From the NCBI GenBank assembly GCA_937949615.1, contig CALEDQ010000020.1, positions 1 through 64,000 of the forward strand: a stretch of DNA of 64,000 nt, written 5' to 3'. Under the pieces are notes generated by a model. The model was not told the DNA's origin and did not search any database. It worked only from the letters and a program-made list of their open reading frames with translations. A program made the position numbers and the translations under genes. Within the stretch, counting starts at the first letter, position 1; every line of letters starts with the position of its first letter. Positions 1-6,493 of the stretch are shown piece by piece. This DNA is from an uncultured bacterium (GTDB lineage: Bacteria; Muiribacteriota; Ozemobacteria; Ozemobacterales; Ozemobacteraceae).

Positions 1-2
1 TT

Positions 3-74
3 CTGGCCGCTTTCGCGGTACCCTCGCTTGAGGGTTTGGCTAATTTACCAGATTTACATCACAAGGTCAACTAA
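3..74 (+). CDS. Possible C-terminal tail of an upstream gene (partial)
   Basis: The first bases hold an open frame without a start that ends in TAA at 72-74. It encodes about 23 residues of ordinary composition (ends LANLPDLHHKVN). A hairpin with a following T-run on the same strand sits 37 bases downstream, which implies a plus-strand transcript arriving from outside the window. A second frame (frame 1) is also open to position 84, so the reading frame is uncertain. No function can be assigned. Confidence 0.25.
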   Translation: MAAFAVPSLEGLANLPDLHHKVN

Positions 75-110
75 AATGTACTGAAAAGTTTATCTTTTTT
101 GGCTTTTCAG

Positions 111-145
111 GGGATTCTGCATCAGATGCAGAATCCCGATTTTTT
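111..145 (+). terminator. Rho-independent terminator of the upstream plus-strand gene
   Basis: A perfect 13-base inverted repeat (111-123 with 125-137, arm GGGATTCTGCATC) is followed on the plus strand by a T-run at 140-145. The minus strand has no T-run after the hairpin, so the terminator points plus. Short outer arms CTGAAAAG (81-88) and CTTTTCAG (103-110) flank it. It abuts the stop codon of the convergent DUF89 gene. Confidence 0.6.
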
Positions 146-1001
146 ACCCACCCGATTTAATGACAAAACTGCCCTGGGGTACCCCGATTTCTCTGGCAAT
201 GACATGACACTTTGCCCTTAAGGTAAAAAAGACACGGGGGTCAGCGCATTCACCCATCGTCTCAAAGTTAGCCTGCCCTTTCGAAACAATTACATCTGCC
301 GTTTGAATTGCCTGGCGAACTGCGGGTGGACATTTTCGCAGAACGGTTCCTGGGATGGCGACCCCGGTATCGAGAATCCGGGCAAACCTGTCGATCCCGG
401 CTTCGATCGCGTCTTCATGCAGAGCATCATTGAGAATTGGTGAGCCCTTAACTACGTAAGTGATATTGTCCTTCTTCAATTCCTGGAGAAACAGTCGGTC
501 AAAATAGATTTCGCCGGCATTATCACCAAGAATGACAATTTTTTCGGCACGACGCAGCTCTCTAAGCAACATTTCAGAATGATCGATGGCCGGGCGTTCA
601 TTTTCAGCCATTTCAATGGATTCCATAACCTCTGAATCAGGTGTGACCGCCGAAACCCCCGAGTCGATTATGTTACCGGCAATAGAATATAGAAGCGCCT
701 GTCGCTGCCTGTCTGTCGATTTTTCCAGGCGTTTTTCGAGCTCCGGCAGCAACCGTGCGGCAAAACGATTGGCGTCGCGTTTAATCTGCAGATATGGGTC
801 GGCGATTCCGAGGCGACTGCGAATCATGGCATGAACCTCGGCAGCAAACTCAGGCGGAGTCAGTGCAAAGTCGACCTCAGCCATCTGACGAATAACATCT
901 CGAACCATCTCGTCAGCCAAAGCAGATTCGACAGTAAAGCTGCGCATAACTTCAATGGTGTGTCTGACAAAACAGGGAAGACAATCAAGTGTAATGTTCA
1001 T
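144..1001 (-). CDS. DUF89 / ARMT1-like damage-control phosphatase
   Basis: 285 aa protein of the DUF89 family, metal-dependent phosphatases that in characterised members remove damaged or surplus phosphometabolites. The family signature is clear: GDNAGEIYFD at residues 159-168 with the metal-binding Asp and Asn, KGSPILNDA at 185-193 and SKGQANFE at 240-247. A CxxC pair sits at residues 7-10 (CLPC), as in the stand-alone prokaryotic DUF89 subfamily. The length is normal for that group. A GGAAAG-like site precedes the ATG. It appears to be a single-gene unit: the minus-strand gene upstream (exported thioredoxin-like protein) ends with its own hairpin. The substrate is unknown. Confidence 0.85.
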   Translation of the reverse strand: MNITLDCLPCFVRHTIEVMRSFTVESALADEMVRDVIRQMAEVDFALTPPEFAAEVHAMIRSRLGIADPYLQIKRDANRFAARLLPELEKRLEKSTDRQRQALLYSIAGNIIDSGVSAVTPDSEVMESIEMAENERPAIDHSEMLLRELRRAEKIVILGDNAGEIYFDRLFLQELKKDNITYVVKGSPILNDALHEDAIEAGIDRFARILDTGVAIPGTVLRKCPPAVRQAIQTADVIVSKGQANFETMGECADPRVFFTLRAKCHVIAREIGVPQGSFVIKSGG

Positions 1002-1109
1002 TCTATGTATCTTTCCGGGAAATTTTATGCATCGATACAGTTATTCAGCTGTTTGCCAGCCCATCTAATCTGGCAAGCTGTAATTTTCCAATCTGCACCT
1101 AAAATGTTA

Positions 1110-1138
1110 AAGCAGGTGAAGCGCTGCCCCACCTGCTT
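1110..1138 (-). terminator. Hairpin terminator after the thioredoxin-like gene
   Basis: Inverted repeat AAGCAGGTG (1110-1118) / CACCTGCTT (1130-1138), about 20 bases past the stop of the minus-strand gene at 1157. The trailing minus-strand sequence is only moderately T-rich, so termination may be weak. Confidence 0.45.
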
Positions 1139-1156
1139 ATTTGAGAAAGCAAAAGA

Positions 1157-1726
1157 TTACTTGAGGAGTTCCTGAACCTTGTCTTCAAAAAGCTTGGCAT
1201 CGGCAGGGCGATAGCCAGCGTGAATAAAGACGACTTTGCCATCTTTGTCGATGATTACAGAACTCGGAGTGTAAGAAAAACCGTATTTTTCAGGAACAGA
1301 GAAAATCGGGTCAAGCAGAACCGGATAATTGATGTTGTTATGTGCGGCCCATGAAACCAGCATCGGTTTACCAAGAAGGTCAACGCCAACAGCAATGACA
1401 TTAACCTTGTCGCCATGTTTGGCTTTCAGTTCCTGGAGGGCTTTGGCTTCCTGGAGGCATGAATAGCAGGCGCTCTGGATGAAGAACAGCACGATCGGCT
1501 TGCCGAGATAATCTTTCAGATGCTCCATTTTATCGGTAGAGAGGTTCGGCAGTGAAAAATCGGGAGCAACGTCGCCGATTTTCAGTTCAACTTCTGCTTC
1601 GAGAGTTTCATCGCCTTCACCAATGGTGACCATACTGGTCGGCACTTTGGTATCAGCGGCATATCCGACAAAAGTAACCCCTGCCATCAGAGCTGCAACG
1701 ATCAACAACCTGAAAAGTTTCTGCAT
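1157..1726 (-). CDS. Exported thioredoxin-fold (TlpA/AhpC-TSA type) protein
   Basis: 189 aa from the ATG at 1726. A GGAG lies 10 bases upstream of this start, and it yields a classical signal peptide (MQKLFRLLIVAALMAGVTF... ending near YAAD). The longer frame upstream lacks both. After a linker (residues 25-55) comes the thioredoxin/peroxiredoxin-like domain: GDVAPDFSLPNL, then the active site in SACYSCLQEA (CxxC, with YS between the cysteines), followed by the typical INYPVLLDP, SYTPSSVIIDKDG and HAGY segments. The cis-proline position is taken by TPS. The protein should act in the periplasm as a thiol-disulfide oxidoreductase or reductant carrier. The partner is unknown, and sfsA upstream gives no functional hint. 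Confidence 0.8.
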   Translation of the reverse strand: MQKLFRLLIVAALMAGVTFVGYAADTKVPTSMVTIGEGDETLEAEVELKIGDVAPDFSLPNLSTDKMEHLKDYLGKPIVLFFIQSACYSCLQEAKALQELKAKHGDKVNVIAVGVDLLGKPMLVSWAAHNNINYPVLLDPIFSVPEKYGFSYTPSSVIIDKDGKVVFIHAGYRPADAKLFEDKVQELLK

Positions 1727-1797
1727 ATTCAACTTTATCTCCTTACGGATCCTATTTGTGCGAAGTCTAACACAATCAAAACTGAATGGCAAATATC

Positions 1798-2598
1798 TCA
1801 ACCGGCGATTACCGGCAGGGTTCCGATTAATTTCAGGCCGGCGGCAGAAACATCGACCTTGACCGCCATCGCCTCGACTCCAGCGCTTATAGCTTCACGC
1901 AGAGCACCACCATATGCCCGGTCGATTTCATCGGCAGGTGAAACCCAGCTTGTATGGCTACGTCCGGCAAAAAACAGCATCACCGTGCGAAGACCGGCTT
2001 TACGAAGTTCGATAAGATGATAAAGGTGTTTGCGGCCCCTTTCGGTCACCGCATCAGGGAAAATTACGCCATTGTCTCTGCGCATCGTGGCATTCTTTAT
2101 CTCTATCACTGCGATCGAAGGCGTGCCTGGCGCAGGTTTGCCCTTGAATTTCAGCTTTTCAGCCCGTTCAGGTTTCAGCTGCAGCAGAGAGGCGTCGACA
2201 GCAGCAGAATCATTGAACAGGCAGAGATCGAAGCGGCTTTTTCCCGCCTTTACTTCGGTCTGCAGGAAGTCATAAACCTGCAGCTCAGGAAAAATGCCAG
2301 CGGCAAGAGCGCCAGCAACGGCTCGATTCGGGTTCATCGTATTGACGCCGACCCAGCCATCGGGCATTTCAACTGCCTGCAGCGTGTAGAGCAGTTTGCG
2401 AGTGCCGTCGTCGGGGTGCTCTGTCAGAACTACCCGCGCCCCCGGGCACCAGCAGGTAGCCATGCTGCCGCTGTTCGGCACGTGGGCGACAACCAGGCGG
2501 CCGTCGTCGAGGATAATGTCGGCGAGAAAGCGCTTATAGCGGCTTTGAATATGACCAGAAACCGTTTTTTCACCAAAAGAAAAGAAAAATTCGTTCAT
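1798..2598 (-). CDS. sfsA: SfsA family protein (sugar fermentation stimulation homologue)
   Basis: 266 aa. It shows the SfsA layout: N-terminal OB-like segment (RYKRFLADIILDDGRLVVAHV, PNSGSM), ATCWCPGARVVL, a middle GVNTMNPNRAV, then the nuclease-like core with IEIKNATM, FPDAVTERGRKHL and FFAGRS. The E-x-K and D/T motif resembles restriction-nuclease folds. E. coli SfsA is reported as a DNA-binding protein affecting maltose metabolism, but its biochemical role is unsettled. The ATG at 2598 is the only sensible start. The gene is 71 bases upstream of the exported thioredoxin-like gene on the same strand and divergent from pcm across a repeat-bearing gap. Confidence 0.9.
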   Translation of the reverse strand: MNEFFFSFGEKTVSGHIQSRYKRFLADIILDDGRLVVAHVPNSGSMATCWCPGARVVLTEHPDDGTRKLLYTLQAVEMPDGWVGVNTMNPNRAVAGALAAGIFPELQVYDFLQTEVKAGKSRFDLCLFNDSAAVDASLLQLKPERAEKLKFKGKPAPGTPSIAVIEIKNATMRRDNGVIFPDAVTERGRKHLYHLIELRKAGLRTVMLFFAGRSHTSWVSPADEIDRAYGGALREAISAGVEAMAVKVDVSAAGLKLIGTLPVIAG

Positions 2599-2696
2599 AG
2601 GGCCATTATAGCAGCTGCAACCAGCAATTCTCGGTGAATTGTTAAATATTTATCAATAGGCACTTGTGTTCAACTGGTTATCTTTGTGAAGAGGCA

Positions 2697-2906
2697 GCTT
2701 CGGCCTATCAGCCGGGTTGCTTTTTTGCTGACAGGAGGTCAGCGATACTCGGCAGCATCAGGATAGATGATGCCGGGTGCTACAGCCAAGCAATGTTTTT
2801 ATCAAGTTTTCGCTCAGCAGAACCGCTCTATCCTGCGCGGTTCTGCATAAGCACATCCTGTGCTAAACAAGCTTCCGAAAAAGCAATCCCGTCTTCTCGC
2901 CTCGCA
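2697..2906. repeat. Structured repeat element, long copy
   Basis: The ends of this 210-base element match those of a 90-base element at 60353-60442. The shared left arm is GCTTCGGCCTATCAGCCGGG plus TTGCTTTTT. The shared right arm (about 2868-2906) is ACAAGCTTCCGAAAAAGCAA then TCCCGTCTTCTCGCCTCGCA. The arms pair with each other (CGGGTTGCTTTTT with AAAAAGCAATCCCG). Only this copy carries a nested set of hairpins between the arms: GCTGAC/GTCAGC, GGCAGCATCA/TGATGCC, a 10-base GCAGAACCGC/GCGGTTCTGC and AGCAC/GTGCT. It fills most of the gene-free divergent gap 2599-3026. No protein is supported here. Confidence 0.7.
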
Positions 2907-3026
2907 ATTTTATGTAGAAATCTGTAGTTTTTGAATGAGAATTGCTGAGCTGCAACCGGGGCGGGTGAAGAAATTTGCCGGTTCTGATAAAATGGAGTCA
3001 AGAGAAAAGCAGTAACGGAGGAAGCG

Positions 3027-3758
3027 ATGAGGAAACCGCGCCTGATTCTGGTTTTTTGCCTGCTCTGCCTGACGGCGTTCTGGTTCTTCACCAGCCCGGC
3101 AGGTTGCACGGGCCAGGAAACGGCAATGGAGGTCAGCAACATGGAAGAAGCCCGCAGATTGATGGTTGAGCAGCTGGTTGCCTATGGCGTCACCGATCAG
3201 AAGATTCTCGCAGCCATGGGAAAAGTGCCGAGGCATCGGTTTCTGCCGGCCGGTTATATGACTTCGGCAGCCTATGGCGATCACCCGCTGCCGATCGGTC
3301 ATGATCAGACCATTTCGCAGCCATATATCGTTGCCTACATGACCGAGTGCATGCATCTGGCCAAAGGCGAAAAGGTTCTGGAAATCGGCACCGGGTCAGG
3401 ATATCAGGCAGCGGTTCTGGCTGAGATCGGAGCCGATGTGTACAGCATAGAAATCGTGCCTGAGCTCGCTTCGCACGCCATCGACGTTCTCAAGACAACC
3501 GGCTACGCATGCCACGTCAAATGCGGCGACGGTTATCAGGGCTGGGCTGAATACGCGCCTTTTTCAGTAATCATAGTCACCTGTGCGCCCCGTGAACTGC
3601 CAGAAAAGCTGGTTGAACAGCTTGCTGAAGGTGGCCGCATGATTCTGCCGCTGGGCAACGTTTTTTCGCAGAGACTCGTGATTCTGCGCAAAAAAGACGG
3701 AAAAATTGAACAGGAAGAAGATCTGCCGGTGCGATTTGTACCGATGATCAAAAAATGA
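3027..3758 (+). CDS. pcm: Protein-L-isoaspartate O-methyltransferase with N-terminal export segment
   Basis: 243 aa. The enzyme uses SAM to methylate L-isoaspartyl residues, initiating repair of aged proteins. The whole catalytic domain is visible: the N-terminal helical part (RLMVEQLVAYGVTDQKILAAM, VPRHRFLP), substrate-loop GHDQTISQPYIVAYM, the SAM motif VLEIGTGSGYQAAVLA, then IVTCAPRELP and the C-terminal GGRMILPLG. A strong GGAGG lies 5 bases before the ATG. Unlike cytosolic Pcm, residues 1-30 form a basic, hydrophobic segment (RKPRLILVFCLLCLTAFWFF) followed by SPAGC, a poor lipobox. The protein is therefore probably membrane-anchored or periplasmic. How SAM would reach it there is unclear. 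The next two plus-strand genes also encode exported proteins. Confidence 0.9.
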   Translation: MRKPRLILVFCLLCLTAFWFFTSPAGCTGQETAMEVSNMEEARRLMVEQLVAYGVTDQKILAAMGKVPRHRFLPAGYMTSAAYGDHPLPIGHDQTISQPYIVAYMTECMHLAKGEKVLEIGTGSGYQAAVLAEIGADVYSIEIVPELASHAIDVLKTTGYACHVKCGDGYQGWAEYAPFSVIIVTCAPRELPEKLVEQLAEGGRMILPLGNVFSQRLVILRKKDGKIEQEEDLPVRFVPMIKK

Positions 3759-3783
3759 CCTTACTATTTGGGCTTTAATCGCT

Positions 3784-3789
3784 TATAAT
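3784..3789 (+). promoter_or_regulatory. Candidate -10 box upstream of the STN-domain gene
   Basis: TATAAT at 3784-3789 lies about 42 bases before the preferred start of the next gene and 25 bases after pcm stops. No good -35 hexamer is seen 16-18 bases upstream (TTACTA at best), so this is tentative. Confidence 0.35.
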
Positions 3790-3831
3790 TGACAGATACA
3801 GTTCAATTCGCACTCTTTCAGGAGCATGCAG

Positions 3832-4665
3832 ATGCATGGGAAAATAAAGAAAACGAAGACCTGCACCGCAGTGCTGGCCATAGTCGTGGCGGCAGGTGCG
3901 CTGCCGGTTTTTTCGCAGGATATGGGATTGATTATTCCGATGCCCGGCAAAAAAGAAATCGAAAAAGCCTCGGCAGCGGTCAATTTAAAGCCGGCGAATC
4001 CGCAAAACCAGCAGAATTCAGGACAGACCGGTCAGGGCAAAAAGCCCCACCAGGGAAGCGAAGTTCTGATAAGTCTTCCGACCAAGATTAAACCGGTTAA
4101 GCCAGAACCAAAGCCGCAGACCGCAACTGACACTGTTGCAACCGAAACGGCGAAACCGGTAGACAAACCGCTGATAACCATCGAACCACCCAAGCCCGAG
4201 CCGACTGAAGAGCCCGCAGGCGACTTCCCCACCCCGCCTGATGAAGTAACCATTTCATCGGGCGAGCAGATTGGCGACCTGCTGCCGCCAGCCCCACCAC
4301 CAGAAGTTCCGGTGAGTAACGAGTCCGGTGCGAGTGACACACTGCCGGTGTTCCCAAAAGACACGAGCTCGGCAATTTTTATGGTCATGAAAACCTGGCA
4401 GGCCCAGGATTACGACGGTGCGACCCTGCTGAAGCACGCAGTCGAAACCTATGGCAAGGAAGCGGACGATGTGTTCCAGATTCAGGGTCTGACTGAAGGC
4501 GAAGAAGGCTTCAAGATCAATGTTGAAGAAGAAGACATCACTCTCGACGAGCTTCTTGACATCATTGCAATGAAGTCTGGCCGTGACTGGGGCGTCGATA
4601 TTCCCTCACGTATCATTTATTTCTACCCCAAAGGGGTAAAAACTGACAATTACAATGTCTGGTAA
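3832..4665 (+). CDS. Exported proline-rich protein with C-terminal STN (secretin/TonB short N-terminal) domain
   Basis: 277 aa from the ATG at 3832. This start sits 7 bases after GGAG, while the ATG at 3826 would be only one base away from it. A signal peptide (KTCTAVLAIVVAAGALPVF, cleavage near FSQD) is followed by about 150 residues of Pro/Lys/Glu-rich, low-complexity linker (many KPEPKP, EPPKPEP segments). The C-terminal ~70 residues (GFKINVEEEDITLDELLDII, then GRDWGVDIPSRIIYFYPKG) look like an STN domain, the periplasmic module at the N-terminus of secretins and TonB receptors. No barrel or secretin domain follows, so this is a soluble periplasmic STN protein with a peptidoglycan-spanning type linker. 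Its function is unknown. It ends 13 bases before the phosphatase start and is likely co-transcribed. Confidence 0.65.
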   Translation: MHGKIKKTKTCTAVLAIVVAAGALPVFSQDMGLIIPMPGKKEIEKASAAVNLKPANPQNQQNSGQTGQGKKPHQGSEVLISLPTKIKPVKPEPKPQTATDTVATETAKPVDKPLITIEPPKPEPTEEPAGDFPTPPDEVTISSGEQIGDLLPPAPPPEVPVSNESGASDTLPVFPKDTSSAIFMVMKTWQAQDYDGATLLKHAVETYGKEADDVFQIQGLTEGEEGFKINVEEEDITLDELLDIIAMKSGRDWGVDIPSRIIYFYPKGVKTDNYNVW

Positions 4666-4678
4666 CAAGGAGACAGGA

Positions 4679-5713
4679 ATGCAGAGAACTCGTTTTATCG
4701 CCTTTTTGCTGTTTTTCGTGGTGGCCGCTTCGATGTTGTCGGCCGCAGGCCGTGACTGGGAAAAATACCCCGCCTACATTGAAATCACCGGTGCCCCGCG
4801 AGTTTACGCGGTTGGCGATGTGCATGGCGCATTTGATCAGTTTGCGGCCACTCTTGCCGCACTGAAAGTTGCAACCAGAACTTCTAAAGACTCTTTCAGA
4901 TTCACCTGGCAGGGTGAAGATGCGGTTCTGGTTCTCACCGGCGACCTGACCGACCGCGGACTGTACAGCAAGCAGACCTACGATGCGGTCATGGACCTGC
5001 AGATCCAGGCCGAGAAGGCCGGCGGCAAAGTAATTGTCACCCTTGGCAACCATGAGGTGATGCTGCTCAACGGACAGGTTGAAGAATGGGCCAAGACTCT
5101 GACTTCACACAAGAAGCAGCATTATCAGAACACCATCGATTCTTTCACCCGTGATGGCCTCGATTTTCATCAGGCCATTTCTGAAAATGGCGTTTATGGC
5201 CGCTGGATTCGCAATCGACCGCTTTTCGCCGTTGTCAACGGTTTCATGTTCGTGCATGGCGGTCTTGCCAACAAACCGGTCACCAGATCAACTCTGGCTG
5301 CTGATTATAAAGACGATATCGACCGTGGCGATTTCAAAAAAGGCATTTTCATGAACCAAGAAAGTGTTCTCTGGAACCGCGACTGGTGGAAAAATGACGA
5401 GCTGGTCGATCAGGGCCTCAAAGCTCTTGGTATCATGGGTGTGGTTTTCGGTCACACCACCGAAGCGCTTGGCCTGAAAGGCAAAATTATTTCCAAAGCT
5501 GACCGCCTTGTGGCAATCGATATCGGCATGACCCCGTCATACGGCTACAGCCAGGGCGGCGGTCTGGCAATCACCACCGCAGCCGGTGACCAGCTGGTTT
5601 TCAGAGCAGTTTATCCTGATGCTCCTGAAGAAATGCTGTTCAGCGTCAAAATGCCCGCTTCTGCCTATCCGCAGACCAGAAGCAAAAAGGTTCGCGCCCT
5701 GACTGCAAACTGA
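4679..5713 (+). CDS. Exported calcineurin-like (PPP-type) metallophosphoesterase
   Basis: 344 aa from the ATG at 4679, chosen because GGAG lies 8 bases upstream and a signal peptide (MQRTRFIAFLLFFVVAASML...) follows directly. The catalytic signature of PPP-family phosphatases is complete: GDVHG (metal ligands Asp and His), GDLTDRG, GNHE, then distal His residues in FVHGGL and FGHTTE. The arrangement resembles the bacterial Shewanella-like phosphatases rather than cyclic-nucleotide phosphodiesterases. It is expected in the periplasm, with a dimetal-dependent phosphatase activity of unknown substrate. It follows the STN-domain gene closely and ends at a strong terminator. Confidence 0.85.
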   Translation: MQRTRFIAFLLFFVVAASMLSAAGRDWEKYPAYIEITGAPRVYAVGDVHGAFDQFAATLAALKVATRTSKDSFRFTWQGEDAVLVLTGDLTDRGLYSKQTYDAVMDLQIQAEKAGGKVIVTLGNHEVMLLNGQVEEWAKTLTSHKKQHYQNTIDSFTRDGLDFHQAISENGVYGRWIRNRPLFAVVNGFMFVHGGLANKPVTRSTLAADYKDDIDRGDFKKGIFMNQESVLWNRDWWKNDELVDQGLKALGIMGVVFGHTTEALGLKGKIISKADRLVAIDIGMTPSYGYSQGGGLAITTAAGDQLVFRAVYPDAPEEMLFSVKMPASAYPQTRSKKVRALTAN

Positions 5714-5730
5714 TTTTCAGTCATAAAAAA

Positions 5731-5766
5731 AGGCTGTTTCACGGTTACGTGAAACAGCCTTTTTTT
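5731..5766. terminator. Strong bidirectional Rho-independent terminator
   Basis: A perfect 13-base stem (5731-5743 with 5748-5760, arm AGGCTGTTTCACG) with a GTTA loop is flanked by A-run and T-run. It serves the phosphatase on the plus strand and the GNAT gene converging from the other side. Confidence 0.9.
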
Positions 5767-5804
5767 ATTATTTAAACCTGTAAAAACAGGGATGAAAGCA
5801 GCGT

Positions 5805-6482
5805 TCAGGCGCCGAGGTAGCGGTTTTTTATCCAGGTGTCGGCGAGTGAGTCGTAGTCGTCTTCAAGCAGTGCAAGCATCTGTGAATCGCGCCAGGCACC
5901 GTTGATAAACAGACTCTGGCGCAGAGTGCCCTCTTTTTTGAAGCCGAGCCGACGGGCAACTGCCAGCGAGGGCTGATTTTCAACCGAGATATTGAGCCAG
6001 ACACGGTGCAGGCAGGCTTCTTCGAAGGCAAAAGAAACGAGGGTGGCAAGAGCTTCTTTGATGAGCCCTTTGCCGGTATGGGTTTCGTCGAGCCAGTAAG
6101 AGAGCCCGGCAGAGCGCTGAATGCCGTAATCGACCGAATGCAGAGCAATGCGACCGATCAGAACATCATCATCGAGGCTGAAAATACCGAGATCGAGTCT
6201 TTCGCCGCGGCGGGCCATGCGGTGCTCTTCGGCAATCATTTTCTGAAAATTCTCGATGCGCAGCATTTCCGGCTGAGGCTGCAGCCAGGTATTGAGAAAA
6301 ACCCGGTTTCTTTTGTATAACCTCATCAGCTCAGGAGCATCGAGCTTATGGCAGCGCCGCAGGCAGATTCTTGCTGCGAAAAGCTGCCGACCGGGCGGCA
6401 TAATGCCGGCAAAAACCTCAAGGGGTTTTGCCAACATCTCGATCAGACTGGGCACCAGTGTTTTTTTTGCCATTTTTGCCAT
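5805..6482 (-). CDS. GNAT acetyltransferase, RimJ/RimL type
   Basis: 225 aa. The protein has an ~40-residue N-terminal extension and then a RimL-like GNAT domain: LRRCHKLDAPELMRLY, FLNTWLQ, the Acetyl-CoA-side segments LGIFSLDDDVLIGRIALHSV, the SYWLDETHTGKGLIKEAL loop (phosphate-binding equivalent), VWLNISVENQPSLAVARRLGF and KKEGTLRQSLFINGAWRDSQ. These are the family hallmarks of N-terminal acetyltransferases of ribosomal proteins or small-molecule acetylators. It begins 11 bases after metH stops, with GAGG 9 bases before the ATG, so it is probably the last gene of the methionine operon. The substrate is not predictable. Small alternative start: Met-4. Confidence 0.8.
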   Translation of the reverse strand: MAKMAKKTLVPSLIEMLAKPLEVFAGIMPPGRQLFAARICLRRCHKLDAPELMRLYKRNRVFLNTWLQPQPEMLRIENFQKMIAEEHRMARRGERLDLGIFSLDDDVLIGRIALHSVDYGIQRSAGLSYWLDETHTGKGLIKEALATLVSFAFEEACLHRVWLNISVENQPSLAVARRLGFKKEGTLRQSLFINGAWRDSQMLALLEDDYDSLADTWIKNRYLGA

Positions 6483-6493
6483 GTCTTAAAGCC

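Noticed and set aside
2664..2927. A small plus-strand protein gene inside the repeat at 2697-2906
   Set aside because: The frame runs across repeat arms and hairpins, has no ribosome site, and the short copy at 60 kb does not preserve it.
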